Counted from the stretch's first letter, positions 25,589 to 35,185 are shown. The stretch: 52,769 nucleotides of DNA from an uncultured Chloroflexota bacterium (GCA_902786265.1 CADACE010000046.1:1-52769); one strand, 5' to 3'. Program-made: numbers and translations. The notes: generated by a model from the letters alone, not told the origin.

Positions 25589-25621
25589 CTGATGATTATT
25601 TTCCGCATATGCACAATATAA

Positions 25622-25651
25622 CTTGCAATTGCAAGCATTTCAATATATAAT
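25622..25651 (+). promoter_or_regulatory. Antitoxin promoter with palindromic operator
   Basis: CTTGCAATTGCAAG (25622-25635) is a perfect palindrome that covers a -35 TTGCAA (25623-25628). After a 17-base spacer comes -10 TATAAT (25646-25651). RelB/DinJ antitoxins usually repress their own promoters, so this is the likely operator. Confidence 0.65.
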
Positions 25652-25674
25652 ATATCATAAGAAAGGGAGGAATG

Positions 25675-25980
25675 ATGGCAAATACCACTGCTGTTTATGC
25701 CCGCATCGATACAAATTTAAAAAACAATGCAGAATCTATATTGTCGAAGCTTGGGATAAGTCCTTCGAGCGCTATCCAAATGCTGTACAGCCAAATCATT
25801 CTGAATAATGGAATGCCCTTTGAATTGAAGCTGCCGGCTCAAAAACCGATTGCCGCAGGCAGTTTGACGAGGGAAGAATTGGATCAGGAACTTTCCAGGG
25901 GGGTGACATCCTTACAAAATGGCAAAGGCTTCACTGCTGATGAAGTTGACGATAAACTTTCAACATTATTCGGAATTTGA
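25675..25980 (+). CDS. RelB/DinJ family antitoxin
   Basis: A 101-residue protein of the DinJ type. The N-terminal ribbon-helix-helix region (VYARIDTNLKNNAESILSKLG) binds DNA, and SPSSAIQMLYSQIILNNGMPF is the typical core. The C-terminal acidic part would wrap the toxin. I chose ATG 25675 (GGGAGG four bases upstream); 25672 is too close. A toxin reading frame starts three bases after its stop but is split by an insertion, so this antitoxin is probably an orphan. Confidence 0.9.
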   Translation: MANTTAVYARIDTNLKNNAESILSKLGISPSSAIQMLYSQIILNNGMPFELKLPAQKPIAAGSLTREELDQELSRGVTSLQNGKGFTADEVDDKLSTLFGI

Positions 25981-26087
25981 AAAATGGAAATCGTTTATTC
26001 ACCGGAATCTTTGGATGATTTGATAAATATTTATTCTCCTATAAGAACTTACTTTATAAATATTAATAAATTTCTAATACTTTTCCC

Positions 26088-26115
26088 TTGACAATTTTAC
26101 ACAATAATGTACAAT
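26088..26115 (+). promoter_or_regulatory. Strong promoter inside the insertion
   Basis: Perfect -35 TTGACA (26088-26093), a 16-base spacer and -10 TACAAT (26110-26115). Predicted transcription start is about 26122. No open reading frame of note follows on the plus strand. Confidence 0.75.
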
Positions 26116-26121
26116 TTTCAT

Positions 26122-26372
26122 TACGAACTAATAGAATATAAATTTTATTTATTCATTAGTTCCTACAGAGCACGGTTTTTTCAATAAGGCTATAAGCTTT
26201 CTTAATAAGGTTGGTGCCGCGCGAGTAGTTCGTTTGAGTCGTCTTTTACTCGCCATAATTGGAGTAAATTGAGACACTGCGTAATGCGATTTGTCTGGTA
26301 AGGGTTTAACATTGTCACTCACTTTCCGTTTGCACTTCAGTACAATTGGTGTATTGAAGGCCTTTTTGTTTT
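26122..26372 (+). ncRNA. Candidate non-coding RNA of about 250 bases
   Basis: Segment between the promoter at 26088 and an intrinsic terminator. Predicted folds: a 5'-terminal hairpin, GAACTAAT (26125-26132) with ATTAGTTC (26155-26162), extended by GAAT/ATTC; GCGAGTA (26221-26227) with TACTCGC (26247-26253); AGACA (26272-26276) with TGTCT (26292-26296). It has no coding potential that I can see and I do not recognise the RNA family. A tracrRNA-like or guide-like RNA was considered, but there is no array or nuclease gene in the window. Confidence 0.5.
26335..26372 (+). terminator. Terminator of the candidate RNA
   Basis: CTTCA-TACA (26335-26344) pairs with TGTA-TGAAG (26350-26359), single-base interruptions facing each other, followed by GCCTTTTTGTTTT. 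Confidence 0.75.
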
Positions 26373-26770
26373 CCCCTCTGATATCAACATTTTCCGTTCA
26401 AGGTTCTTAGTAAGACTCACCCGCAGATTTTCAGTTTTGGTTCGACGTCAAAGCTGCGGTGGTTACCTTATATTTCTTCCATTCTTCACGAACCGGACAT
26501 TGCTGTCAGTCAGGTAAATCGTATAAGGAACTCAATTCGAAATCTTGACCGGATGCCACTTCGCCATCGAATTGTCGATTGGGAACCATGGCATTCTATG
26601 GAAATGCGCATTTTCCCAATCAATAACTATGATATTTATTATCTGGTAAATTCAGAACAAGCAATTGTTCAAATTGTCCGTATTTTTTATAGTGGCCGTG
26701 ATGTTCAAAACATCATAAACAATAATACGATTTGATAAGATTTTTTGCTGAAAGAAAGGAAAATCAAACC

Positions 26771-26977
26771 ATGAATACAGAAATTTTGAAAAAAGCTCTC
26801 ATCAAAGGCCTGCCGATCGGGTTGGTCCTTGCCCTGATCGTCATCATCGCCCGCATGCTGATAACACAGACCGGCTTTGCCGAAAACGCCGGTTCCCTTT
26901 ACGGGATCCTTTCCCTCATCTGTTTCCCGGTCGGCTTCGTTTGTTATTATTACAATAATCTGACGAAAAAGAAGTAA
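26771..26977 (+). CDS. Small two-helix membrane protein, unknown
   Basis: A 68-residue hydrophobic protein with two predicted membrane helices (about 14-30 and 42-60) and a basic C-terminus (LTKKK). AAAGGA lies ten bases before the ATG at 26771. I do not recognise the family. It follows the broken toxin gene and converges on the hybrid kinase gene. It could be a small stress or transporter-associated protein, but nothing in the sequence decides this. Confidence 0.6.
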   Translation: MNTEILKKALIKGLPIGLVLALIVIIARMLITQTGFAENAGSLYGILSLICFPVGFVCYYYNNLTKKK

Positions 26978-27040
26978 ACAGCTGCAGACACCGTTACATA
27001 AAACAACCGCCGCCATTAGATGAGCATGGCGGCGGATCCT

Positions 27041-30000
27041 TTATTTCAGGAGCTCTTTCATGGTCCGCATGATCGCGGGGATATCGTATGGCTTGGCGAG
27101 ATGACCGTTCATTCCGGCTTCCATCGCCACCTTGCGGTCTTCCTCAAAGGCATTGGCGGTGACAGCCGCGATGGGAATATTCGCTTTCCGTTTGTCATCC
27201 AGCGCGCGGATCCGCTTCGCCGCTTCGTACCCGTTCATCTTCGGCATCTGGATATCCATCATGATAATATCGTAATAGCCGGCGGGCTTTTCCTTCATCT
27301 TTTCCACTGCCACTTCACCGTCATCGGCGATTTCAACAAGGAATCCGTGCTCCGTCAGGATCGCCTCCGCGATCATCTGGTTCATCTCATTGTCTTCCGT
27401 AAGGAGGACCCGTTTGCCGGTGAAATCATATTTTTCCTCAGCGTCATCCGGTTTTTCCTCAGGTTCGGTCCGTATATTCATAAACGGCCGGGAAAGGACA
27501 TTCCGCAATTCGGACATGAACAGCGGCTTGGAGCAGAAAGCGGTGACTCCGGCTTCCCGGGCTTCAGCTTCGATATCCGCCCAATCATACGCGGTAAGGA
27601 TGATGATCGGCGCACTGTCCCCGATGACCTTCCGGATCCTCCGCACGGTTTCGATCCCGTTCATATCCGGCATGAGCCAGTCGATAATATAGACCCGGAA
27701 TTCGTCACCCTGCTCCAAAGCTTCCTTCGCGCGGATCACAGCTTCTTTGCCGTAATTTGTCCAGTCCGGACGCATGCCGATCTCACGGAGCATCGAGGAA
27801 ACAGAAAGACAGGTGTGTGTATCATCATCCGCCACAAGTGCCCGCAGTCCGCTCAGCTCCGGCATCGGTTCAAACTTCGCGGAGACAGCGCTGATCCTGC
27901 AGGGAATATTCACGATAAACTCGCTGCCCTTGTTTACCTCGGAATTGACAGTGATCGTCCCGCCCATCATATCAACGATATTTTTGGTGATCGCCATACC
28001 GAGCCCGGTTCCCTGGATACCGCTGACCGTGCTGGTCCTTTCACGGGTAAAGGCTTCGAACAGCTTTTTCTGGAATTCCCTGCTCATTCCGATCCCGTTA
28101 TCCTTAATGCGGAATTCAAAGGTGGCAAGACTGTCCGAGGGCGACGGCTTTTCGAGCACGCGCAGGCTGATGGTACCGCCGGCGGGTGTGAATTTGATCG
28201 CGTTGGACAAAATGTTCAGCAGCACCTGGCTGAGGCGTAACTTATCCGTAATAATATCCTCATGGTTCACATCCTGTGTATCGATATACAGTTCCAGCTG
28301 CTTGGCCGTGACATTGGAATGGATAATGGTCCGCAGGTCATGGATCACATCCGGCAGATGTACGTCCGTCTCTTCAATGGTGACTTTTCCGCTTTCGATG
28401 CGGCTCATGTCCAGCACATCATTGATCAGGGAAAGCAGATGCTGGCTGGAGACGGAGATTTTTTCAAGGTAATCCTGCACCTGTTCCTTGTTGTCAATAT
28501 GGGAAGCGGCAAGCGCCGTAAAACCGACAATAGCGTTCATCGGTGTACGGATGTCATGGGACATATTGTTGAGAAAAACGGTCTTCGCACGGTTCGCGTG
28601 TTCCGCTGCTGACAGGGCATCCGACAGCGCGTCCTTGCTTTCTGCCAGTTCTTTGTTCTTTGCCTCAAGCAGCAGCCGGGCTTCTTCCTTTGCCCTGACT
28701 TCCTTATGGCTGCGCCGGGTATCACGGACCAGCAGGTAGATCACGATCAAGGCAACCGCGAGAATAAACGAGCCGACGATCGCGAAATGGTCCAGCAGGA
28801 AATCGATGACGCCATAGGTATACAAACCGCCGGTATAGCGGAAAGAGAGGTTTTGCAGGTAATCGCTGCCGACGATATTGATCCCGCGGTTCAGCAGCTT
28901 CAAAAGCCCTTCATTCCCGATCTCGACACCGAAGCAGCGTTCTTCGGTATAGTTTGTCTGGAGAAGGGACAGGTCTTCATATTTTCTGTTTTTCAGAATG
29001 TCGTTCGCCCGCAGGCCGTTCAGCGTCATGCATTCGGCCTTTTCTTTGAGCACCGCGTCGAGACAATCTTCGACCGAGGGATAAAAGGTGATTTCAGCCT
29101 CAGGATAATATGTACTCACAAAATAATACTGCACGCGGTTGTTTTCATTCAGGGCAAAATGAGAGAGCTTCCGGTCACTGAAATCCCCTTTGAAGATCAG
29201 TTCGGTGGGGGAGGAGAATATCGGGTTGGAAAGATATATGCCGCTTTCCTCGGAATAATATAGGCCCCCGCCGACGGGGAATGCCACGTCGATCACGCCA
29301 TTGTTTACCCCTGAAATCATGTCGTCATAATTATCGTAGCCGCTGTAGGCAACGGATACACCGGACATTCCGACCGCGTTCAGAACAGCATCTACCACAT
29401 CTTTCACGGCACCGGTAACCTGCCCCTGCGGATCCGTATCACTGAACGGCAGGTAATGGTTGAGATAACCGACTTTGAGTTTGTCATGGGTATCCATCCA
29501 TTCCCGCTCTGCCTGGGAAAACGCGCGGGCTGTGACGCTGACGGAATAATATTTCGCGCTCAGGGAGTTCAGGTAATTCGGCTCTTCCACGGCCAGCATG
29601 GTCTGGGCGGTATTCAGCTCGGCCAACAGATCCGGCCGTTTGCCGCTGACGCAAAGATAATAATCCGATGCGCCGAAGGGGAAAAGCACTTCCGCGTGCG
29701 CTCTTCCGTGCGCGCCGTCGCTTTCCGCGGCAAGGATATCGACCTCGGCGCTGTCGAATGCCCGGAACAGACGCCCGTAATCCGGATAGGTGATCACCTC
29801 CGCACTGACGTTGTGATCAGTCAGATATTGATCAAGGACGCTCACCATCGCGCTGTCCAGCACACCGATCCTGCACCCGTTCAGGGTGGCAGGGTCCGCG
29901 GTGATCTCCATATCCGTATCGTGCCTGACCAGGTAGTAGGATTCGCTGCCCATGATCGCATCGGGATAGCCGATCAGCGCGGCGCGTTCTTCCCGCCACG

Positions 30001-30319
30001 CGAGCCCCGCCAGCAGGTCGATCTCTCCATCCAGAAGCATCTGATAGAGCTCGCCGAACTCTCCGTACACATACTCATACTTCCAGCCGGTATATTCGGA
30101 AAGCTTGCGGTAATATTCATACGCGTATCCGGTTTTGACGACCCCTTCCTGTGCGCCTTCCTGAAAAACCTCGTTTTCATAATAGCCTACGCGGACCTTC
30201 TGCGTCTCTGATTCGGCAAAGGAATTACGAAACAGGGCGGCTGCAGTCAGGAGCAGGAATAAAAGGATAAGCACCGTGATGCGGTGCCCCGCTGTCTGTC
30301 TTTCCGTGTTGGTTTTCAT
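27041..30319 (-). CDS. Hybrid sensor histidine kinase with two solute-binding domains
   Basis: A 1092-residue BvgS/EvgS-like membrane kinase. Signal or anchor segment at about 13-30, two bacterial solute-binding family 3 domains (about 40-265 and 280-500), membrane segment near 512-532, coiled coil, HisKA with His588 in SHDIRTPMNAIVGF, HATPase (GNGIGM-like DNGIGM and GTGLGMAI), then two receiver domains with phospho-Asp880 (YIIDWLMPDMNG) and Asp1022 (IIMMDIQMPKMNG). No Hpt or DNA-binding output is present, so a separate phosphotransfer protein and regulator must exist elsewhere. It probably senses an extracellular amino acid or similar small ligand. Confidence 0.95.
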   Translation of the reverse strand: MKTNTERQTAGHRITVLILLFLLLTAAALFRNSFAESETQKVRVGYYENEVFQEGAQEGVVKTGYAYEYYRKLSEYTGWKYEYVYGEFGELYQMLLDGEIDLLAGLAWREERAALIGYPDAIMGSESYYLVRHDTDMEITADPATLNGCRIGVLDSAMVSVLDQYLTDHNVSAEVITYPDYGRLFRAFDSAEVDILAAESDGAHGRAHAEVLFPFGASDYYLCVSGKRPDLLAELNTAQTMLAVEEPNYLNSLSAKYYSVSVTARAFSQAEREWMDTHDKLKVGYLNHYLPFSDTDPQGQVTGAVKDVVDAVLNAVGMSGVSVAYSGYDNYDDMISGVNNGVIDVAFPVGGGLYYSEESGIYLSNPIFSSPTELIFKGDFSDRKLSHFALNENNRVQYYFVSTYYPEAEITFYPSVEDCLDAVLKEKAECMTLNGLRANDILKNRKYEDLSLLQTNYTEERCFGVEIGNEGLLKLLNRGINIVGSDYLQNLSFRYTGGLYTYGVIDFLLDHFAIVGSFILAVALIVIYLLVRDTRRSHKEVRAKEEARLLLEAKNKELAESKDALSDALSAAEHANRAKTVFLNNMSHDIRTPMNAIVGFTALAASHIDNKEQVQDYLEKISVSSQHLLSLINDVLDMSRIESGKVTIEETDVHLPDVIHDLRTIIHSNVTAKQLELYIDTQDVNHEDIITDKLRLSQVLLNILSNAIKFTPAGGTISLRVLEKPSPSDSLATFEFRIKDNGIGMSREFQKKLFEAFTRERTSTVSGIQGTGLGMAITKNIVDMMGGTITVNSEVNKGSEFIVNIPCRISAVSAKFEPMPELSGLRALVADDDTHTCLSVSSMLREIGMRPDWTNYGKEAVIRAKEALEQGDEFRVYIIDWLMPDMNGIETVRRIRKVIGDSAPIIILTAYDWADIEAEAREAGVTAFCSKPLFMSELRNVLSRPFMNIRTEPEEKPDDAEEKYDFTGKRVLLTEDNEMNQMIAEAILTEHGFLVEIADDGEVAVEKMKEKPAGYYDIIMMDIQMPKMNGYEAAKRIRALDDKRKANIPIAAVTANAFEEDRKVAMEAGMNGHLAKPYDIPAIMRTMKELLK

Positions 30320-30772
30320 TCTTTCACGCCTCCGTCAAAGCCTGGCGGCAGCCGGGACCGTTCCCGATCCGCTGCCGGATCTTCTTTGGAAGATCAATAT
30401 CGTCTTTTATGATCTCACAGCTGACTGTTCCGGAGCAGGCCTATGGGAAAAGGTACCTGTTCCCATGCGGTACCGGCACAGGTGAATGTCTTTCTGCCTC
30501 ACCGCATACATTTATGCTGCCTCTGAGCGGTAACGCTTTCGGGATCAACCCCGGCGTTTTCCCGCTGCCGCAATGCAAATTATTACAACGGATATTACCC
30601 AACCGATGTTTTTTCATTATTATCATATCATATATTTCGAATGCAATCAAATGCGAATTTCGGAAAGAATAAAGAGTAACATCACCCGCACCGGCAACAG
30701 GCAGCGCAGGTATGGGAACGGTTCATGCCATGTGCGCCCTTCTTGCCGCGGAATCGTTTTCCCAAGGGGTGA
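30320..30772. other. Intergenic region, 453 bases
   Basis: No gene that I can support. It contains the palindrome ATGGGAA/TTCCCAT (30443-30466), with GGTACC in the loop, and other GGGAAC-like fragments near 30560 and 30710. Confidence 0.5.
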
Positions 30773-31327
30773 TTAGCCAACCGCCTTTTCACTGCATACC
30801 TGCACCGATGGACAGGTTTTGCACAAAACCCTTGAAATAATACTTATCCGGATAAAACAAAGAACCGCCCCGTAGGGCAGTTCCTGATCAAAACGAACCG
30901 GCAAAATGCCAATATTTCGAATAGGATCGTATTCTTCTCTGTGCACATATTCATACACAAGTCCAAATACGCGCAGCGGTCTACCGGGGTTCGGTTTTCC
31001 AAGATCGCTTCTGATATCCAAATGCATATGTCCCAGGTTCTCGAAACCGGTCAATAAAACCAGCGGGTCTGACGATTTCTGAATTGCGACATTTGGTATC
31101 AGTATTTTTGTGAAGTATTTATGTTCTTCTTCAATCTCGAAATTCTCTGCGACTAATGTCAGATTTTTGCAGAGAAACGGTACAAACCAGTCCCTATAAT
31201 AACTGCTTTTTTTAGCTTTTCTCCTTCCTTTCGAATTCCAACAAGAGTGAGCGGCAACGCATGAATAACAGATGCTGCCGGAAGAAACGACATTGTTGAA
31301 GCCATTCCTCAATTCGTCCCCCTTCAT
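30773..31327 (-). CDS. Hypothetical protein, 184 residues
   Basis: An open frame with moderately protein-like content in its C-terminal two thirds (for example HMHLDIRSDLGKPNPGRP and GILPVRFDQELPYG) and several cysteines near both ends. I do not recognise a family. A TATAAT lies only a few bases before the ATG (31332-31337), so the true start may be the in-frame TTG at residue 6, which has AAGGGGG upstream, or the frame may be a decayed gene. Treat it as uncertain. Confidence 0.4.
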   Translation of the reverse strand: MKGDELRNGFNNVVSSGSICYSCVAAHSCWNSKGRRKAKKSSYYRDWFVPFLCKNLTLVAENFEIEEEHKYFTKILIPNVAIQKSSDPLVLLTGFENLGHMHLDIRSDLGKPNPGRPLRVFGLVYEYVHREEYDPIRNIGILPVRFDQELPYGAVLCFIRISIISRVLCKTCPSVQVCSEKAVG

Positions 31328-31420
31328 CGGATTATATTGTTTTGATTACAATCAATTCTACCCTGAAAAAGAATGAACTTTTGTAAATTCGTTGAAGGAT
31401 AAATTATATTGTATAATGTG

Positions 31421-31503
31421 CAGCCGGTGAACTTTCAAAAGCCATTTATCTGCCCGGGGTACGGCCCCTTCGGGTTCAGTTCCCGGTCCCCGTGAGGGAA
31501 GGT
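31421..31503. repeat. Dispersed repeat copy A
   Basis: About 80 bases that resemble 35186-35258: both run GCAGCC, CAAAGC-like, TTTRTCTGCCC, GGRGTACRGCC, then a GGGCCTGTCCCCGT-like end. The two copies bracket the 1087-residue gene and its upstream region. Confidence 0.55.
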
Positions 31504-31525
31504 TGCGTGGAGGCGGAGGCCGGTA

Positions 31526-34500
31526 CTACCAGCCCTGCAGCTCCATGCCGGAATCCTCCAGGTCGCAGTTCTGGAACATTTTAGAAACCAGCTTTGTAAA
31601 TTCGCAGGAATTGTTTTGCACTATTGTTAAAATGGCTGAAGATAAAGAAACATATCCCTTGCTTGCTTTTGGCTCCATGTCATCCTCAAAATTACGGTTG
31701 ATGCAGATCTGCAGGATCACATCCGCAAGTTTGTCCAGCAGAGCCTGCTCATCGACTTCCCTGTTCGGGGCGGCGGCTTTCATGGAGCGGTAAAGTCCCC
31801 GGACGATCATCTCAAATCCGTTTTTCTTCCTTTTGACCCGGTCTGAGAGATATTTATCCAGCCAGGTATTCACGACGGAAAATTTCATGCCGTCTTCATC
31901 CGCGATCCCGCCCTCTTCCGGGTCTTTCATCCACTGTTCTCTGATGTCTCGGAAGAATTTATTCATAAAGAGCGTGATATAGATTCCGGAGGCGGACTTG
32001 TAATTGTCCCGGACAGCTTCATTTACATCTTTTCCGCCCCTGAATTCGGCAGCCGTCTGCAGGCCCTTTGTTTCCCTGTCGTGCAGCCGGAAGGCATAGT
32101 CGATATCCTGCTGATTATAAGCGTCCTTTTCAAGCATATAATTATGGGCGTTGTCGAATTGCAGTGCCAGCGTTTCCAGCCGGGCCAGCGTGCTCAGCTC
32201 CTTTTTTTCAGCCTTTGTCATCGGGCTTTTTTCTGTTTCTTTTTTCTTCAGCTCTTTATACCGGGCATATTTTTCGATCGCGGTTTTCGGGTCTTTATAG
32301 ATCTGGATATAGGATTCATAATGTGTGGGTGAGAAGATCTCTTTTTTCCCGCCTGCCTGCACCGTGATCTTCGTATGGACCATCTCATCCCGTATATCGT
32401 TGGCTTTCATATCTTCCGTCATCCCGCCGCGGACAGAATTCCGATACATGTCATCAACATACTCAATGCCGTAATTCAGCAGGGAGATCATGTTCAGCAC
32501 CGGCTGATGCGCTCTTTTGTCATTTTTGAGATAATTTTTGATGAGGACGTTTAATAGTCCGATGTTCCGTGAAAGCTCTTTCCGGGTGTCCCGGAGATCC
32601 TCCGGGCTGACAAAATGGCTCTCCTTGATATTCTCCCGTTTGATTTTATTCTGTTCATTTTTGATGCCTGCATTTTTCTTTGCAATATTTTCATCGATCT
32701 TTTCGCTGAGGGTGATTAACGAATTTCCCATCCAGGGAATTACATCATAGATACTGACCAATTCGACCGGAGCCTGTTCACGCTGCTTCTCGGTAAGGAT
32801 CTCATTCCAGATCAATTTTGATGTTTTTGATCCGGCTTTTTCAACAGCCGCTGAAATGCGTGTAAGCGTCTGCACGATCTCTCCGGTGCTTTTTTTCCTC
32901 AGCGCTCCGGCGAACTCGTAGGAGCCGATCTCACCGGCATCGTCTCCTTCCATGCGGCGCAGACGATCTCCTGTTGCTCCGGGCGTAAATGTATCCTTGT
33001 CCCCGCTGCCCTTTTTCATGGACGCCCGGTACTGGACCCAATCCTGCTTTGTCGCCCGTTTGCCGCCAAAGTTTTGGTAACTCAGGTCTTCTGCCTGCGC
33101 GAGATCCATCAGCGTATTTTCCAAACCGGCCTGCGCGTTCTGGTTAAAAGCTTCGGCTCCGAACGCCCCGATATTTCCCCAATGGGAGGGATTCACCTCA
33201 GCTTTTTCGAAGATCGTCCCGCCGGTAGCCAGATGGGCTGTATTCACGACCATTTCCTTGACAAAGGAGACGCAGTTCCGGTCATAATAACTGTACCCTC
33301 CATCCGCAAATTTCTCCGAAGCTTTGAAGATCGCATTGACCTGTTCCGGTTTGGCTCGATAGCTGCGGCTGACGTCATACTTATGGTTGAAATCGTCAGA
33401 CAGATATCCGGGGACGACCGCGCCATGCTTCAGCATGGTCATCGTACCGGATTTGGCCTCCACGACTTTACCTACAGGGTAAAATCCGTACTGAAGTTTG
33501 TAGCGTTCATAGCGGTTGGAGATGGTGCTCCGACGGCTGTACTCAATGCCCAGCATCGCATGCCCGAATTCTCTGCCCACCATATCCTGGCCGGTATTAG
33601 GATCCGGCTGATCGATCATGACGCTCACCACCGGGTCCAGCGGTTTTTCCTCTTTTCTGCCCTTTTTTTCGACTTCCTCCCCTGCTTTGGCCGCGGTCAG
33701 CCTCGACCAGACCGTCGGGATCCGGCGGAAATCTGCTGCGACTTCATCACCGCTGGCTGCATCGGAATCGAATTTTGCCCCTTCCCATCCGGGAATGGTC
33801 CGATAGTCCTTTTTTGTCTGCCATTTGTTCGTGTCCGTGAAGTTGAAGCGGGTCATGCTTTTTACCCGCCAGAAATGGCCCAGGGAGAGGACCTGCAGCG
33901 CCAGGCGGAGAAGCTTCCCCATACCGACCGCGGTATAGCTCAGGATCTTGCGGAATTTGCCGGGCTTTTTGATTTTGTCCAGCTTCTGCGCGGTGAAATT
34001 CCAGTTTTTGAGCTTTTCCAGCTCCTCTGCCCGGAAAGCTTCCTGATCTTCCTCAGTCGGTAATTCATGGTTTACGTATTGCTTTATCCGCTCCGCGGCC
34101 TCGGCTTTCCAGCGTGCGTCTTCGATCCCTTTCACGTTATCTACGCCGGCTTTGGATGGCTTTATTTTGTCGGCTGTGGACCGGGTCCCTTTTTTCCTCA
34201 CATTCTTTTTCGCCCCGGTCACGGCCATGAGATCCTCATCCTCCGCGTATGTGGAGAGCGCCGGGAATTTATCCGGCTGGCCTTCGGGGTCATCTCCCGC
34301 GATCTCTTCCGCTAACTCGAGAGCCGCTTTTGCGTCCTCTTTATCCGGTTTCTTTTTGCCCTTCTTCTTTTCTTTCGGGGGATCCGTGTTGATATTCAGC
34401 AGATCCTCCTCATCCTCGGAGCTGCTGTCGTCATTGCGAATCTCATTGCTGCGGATAAAGTTATCGTTGTTGATGTTATTAATGATATTGGAATTATCTG

Positions 34501-34789
34501 AGTCTCTGCCGAATCTGAAATTATTGATCAGGAGATTTTCAGGCTTTTGACTCCTCTTTTTGCCGGAACCCGGGCGTTCCCTGAAATTCTCAATGTTCTC
34601 GTCACTGATGTTCAGGCGGTTGTCATCTTCGTTCAGGATCTCATTCATGAGCCCGGCATTCGCTGCTTCATTGCCCATGGGCTGAACGGATTTCTGATCT
34701 TCCTCGAGTTCAGCTTCTTTTCGAACGTTCTCATCCCCGGGAATCGGCTTTTTATCTTTATTTTGACTGTTATTTGATCTTCCAAACAT
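31526..34789 (-). CDS. Large protein with permuted papain-like (NlpC/P60-type) core, unknown role
   Basis: A 1087-residue protein without signal peptide. Residues 1-230 are polar and low in complexity, rich in Asn, Asp, Glu and Lys. Around 285-305 is a short hydrophobic stretch. Residues about 395-520 contain GREFGHAMLGIEYS with His410 and SYYDRNCVSFVKEM with Cys506. A His before the Cys, in an NC-x-x-F-V setting, is the layout of circularly permuted NlpC/P60 or LRAT-like enzymes. The remaining 550 residues are mostly helical and charged. I do not recognise the full protein. It could be an effector or toxin-like hydrolase, or act on lipids or peptides. The ribosome site is weak (GGGG). Confidence 0.8.
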   Translation of the reverse strand: MFGRSNNSQNKDKKPIPGDENVRKEAELEEDQKSVQPMGNEAANAGLMNEILNEDDNRLNISDENIENFRERPGSGKKRSQKPENLLINNFRFGRDSDNSNIINNINNDNFIRSNEIRNDDSSSEDEEDLLNINTDPPKEKKKGKKKPDKEDAKAALELAEEIAGDDPEGQPDKFPALSTYAEDEDLMAVTGAKKNVRKKGTRSTADKIKPSKAGVDNVKGIEDARWKAEAAERIKQYVNHELPTEEDQEAFRAEELEKLKNWNFTAQKLDKIKKPGKFRKILSYTAVGMGKLLRLALQVLSLGHFWRVKSMTRFNFTDTNKWQTKKDYRTIPGWEGAKFDSDAASGDEVAADFRRIPTVWSRLTAAKAGEEVEKKGRKEEKPLDPVVSVMIDQPDPNTGQDMVGREFGHAMLGIEYSRRSTISNRYERYKLQYGFYPVGKVVEAKSGTMTMLKHGAVVPGYLSDDFNHKYDVSRSYRAKPEQVNAIFKASEKFADGGYSYYDRNCVSFVKEMVVNTAHLATGGTIFEKAEVNPSHWGNIGAFGAEAFNQNAQAGLENTLMDLAQAEDLSYQNFGGKRATKQDWVQYRASMKKGSGDKDTFTPGATGDRLRRMEGDDAGEIGSYEFAGALRKKSTGEIVQTLTRISAAVEKAGSKTSKLIWNEILTEKQREQAPVELVSIYDVIPWMGNSLITLSEKIDENIAKKNAGIKNEQNKIKRENIKESHFVSPEDLRDTRKELSRNIGLLNVLIKNYLKNDKRAHQPVLNMISLLNYGIEYVDDMYRNSVRGGMTEDMKANDIRDEMVHTKITVQAGGKKEIFSPTHYESYIQIYKDPKTAIEKYARYKELKKKETEKSPMTKAEKKELSTLARLETLALQFDNAHNYMLEKDAYNQQDIDYAFRLHDRETKGLQTAAEFRGGKDVNEAVRDNYKSASGIYITLFMNKFFRDIREQWMKDPEEGGIADEDGMKFSVVNTWLDKYLSDRVKRKKNGFEMIVRGLYRSMKAAAPNREVDEQALLDKLADVILQICINRNFEDDMEPKASKGYVSLSSAILTIVQNNSCEFTKLVSKMFQNCDLEDSGMELQGW

Positions 34790-35185
34790 TTTTGTATACC
34801 CCGGTGATCATGACCGTTCCTGATCAATATCCGCATGAACAAAATCGGATGCTTATTTTCTGTCTGTTGATGCGGATAACAGACCTTATACACTTCAACA
34901 GACATTTGAGGTGTCACAAACAGCCGATCACTCAATACCGGATGACTCTCGCTCTTCCAAAATATCCGGCAAAGCATTTCTCATCAGAAGTTATGCCATG
35001 GTTATCCGCCGGCCATCAAACTTTTCTGTCATTACTTTCCCATATATGAATAATAAAATTCCTGAGTGTCTGTTACAAAAATCAGTAATAATATACCGGC
35101 TGTTGGTCTGATGACAATATGTAGTGGTAATCTCAATATACCACATGACGGGAAAAAAGTCAAAAGGAAATTGCGGCTCAGCCGC

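Larger units (their letters stand above)
26038..26468. mobile_element. AT-rich insertion of unknown type inside the toxin gene
   Basis: About 431 bases lie between the two toxin halves. No transposase frame, clear terminal inverted repeats or convincing target duplication is visible; at most CCT occurs at both edges. The base composition is richer in AT than the neighbourhood. It holds a good promoter, a folded segment and a terminator (listed separately). It could be a miniature non-autonomous element, a decayed insertion sequence or an RNA-bearing element. Confidence 0.6.
25984..26735 (+). pseudogene. RelE/ParE-type toxin gene split by an insertion
   Basis: The 5' part (25984-26037) encodes MEIVYSPESLDDLINIYS, a normal RelE/ParE N-terminus, and then runs into foreign sequence and stops at 26091 after 35 codons. 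The missing part resumes in another frame at 26469 (YISSILHEPDIAVSQVNR) and continues through VDWEPWHSMEMR and IFYSGRDVQ to a TGA at 26733-26735. Joining the two pieces gives about 106 residues, the usual toxin length, with the helix DLINIYS-YI restored. About 431 bases (26038-26468) therefore interrupt the gene. The toxin should be inactive unless the insertion can be removed. Confidence 0.85.

Noticed and set aside
26122..26372. tracrRNA of a type II CRISPR system or an IscB/TnpB guide RNA
   Set aside because: The AAGGCTA-like segment and promoter-terminator layout suggested it, but there is no repeat array, nuclease gene or matching repeat in the window. It is kept as an unclassified RNA candidate.
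27020..28240. 406-residue plus frame opposite the hybrid kinase
   Set aside because: It lies over the receiver and ATPase domains of the hybrid kinase, which are certain.
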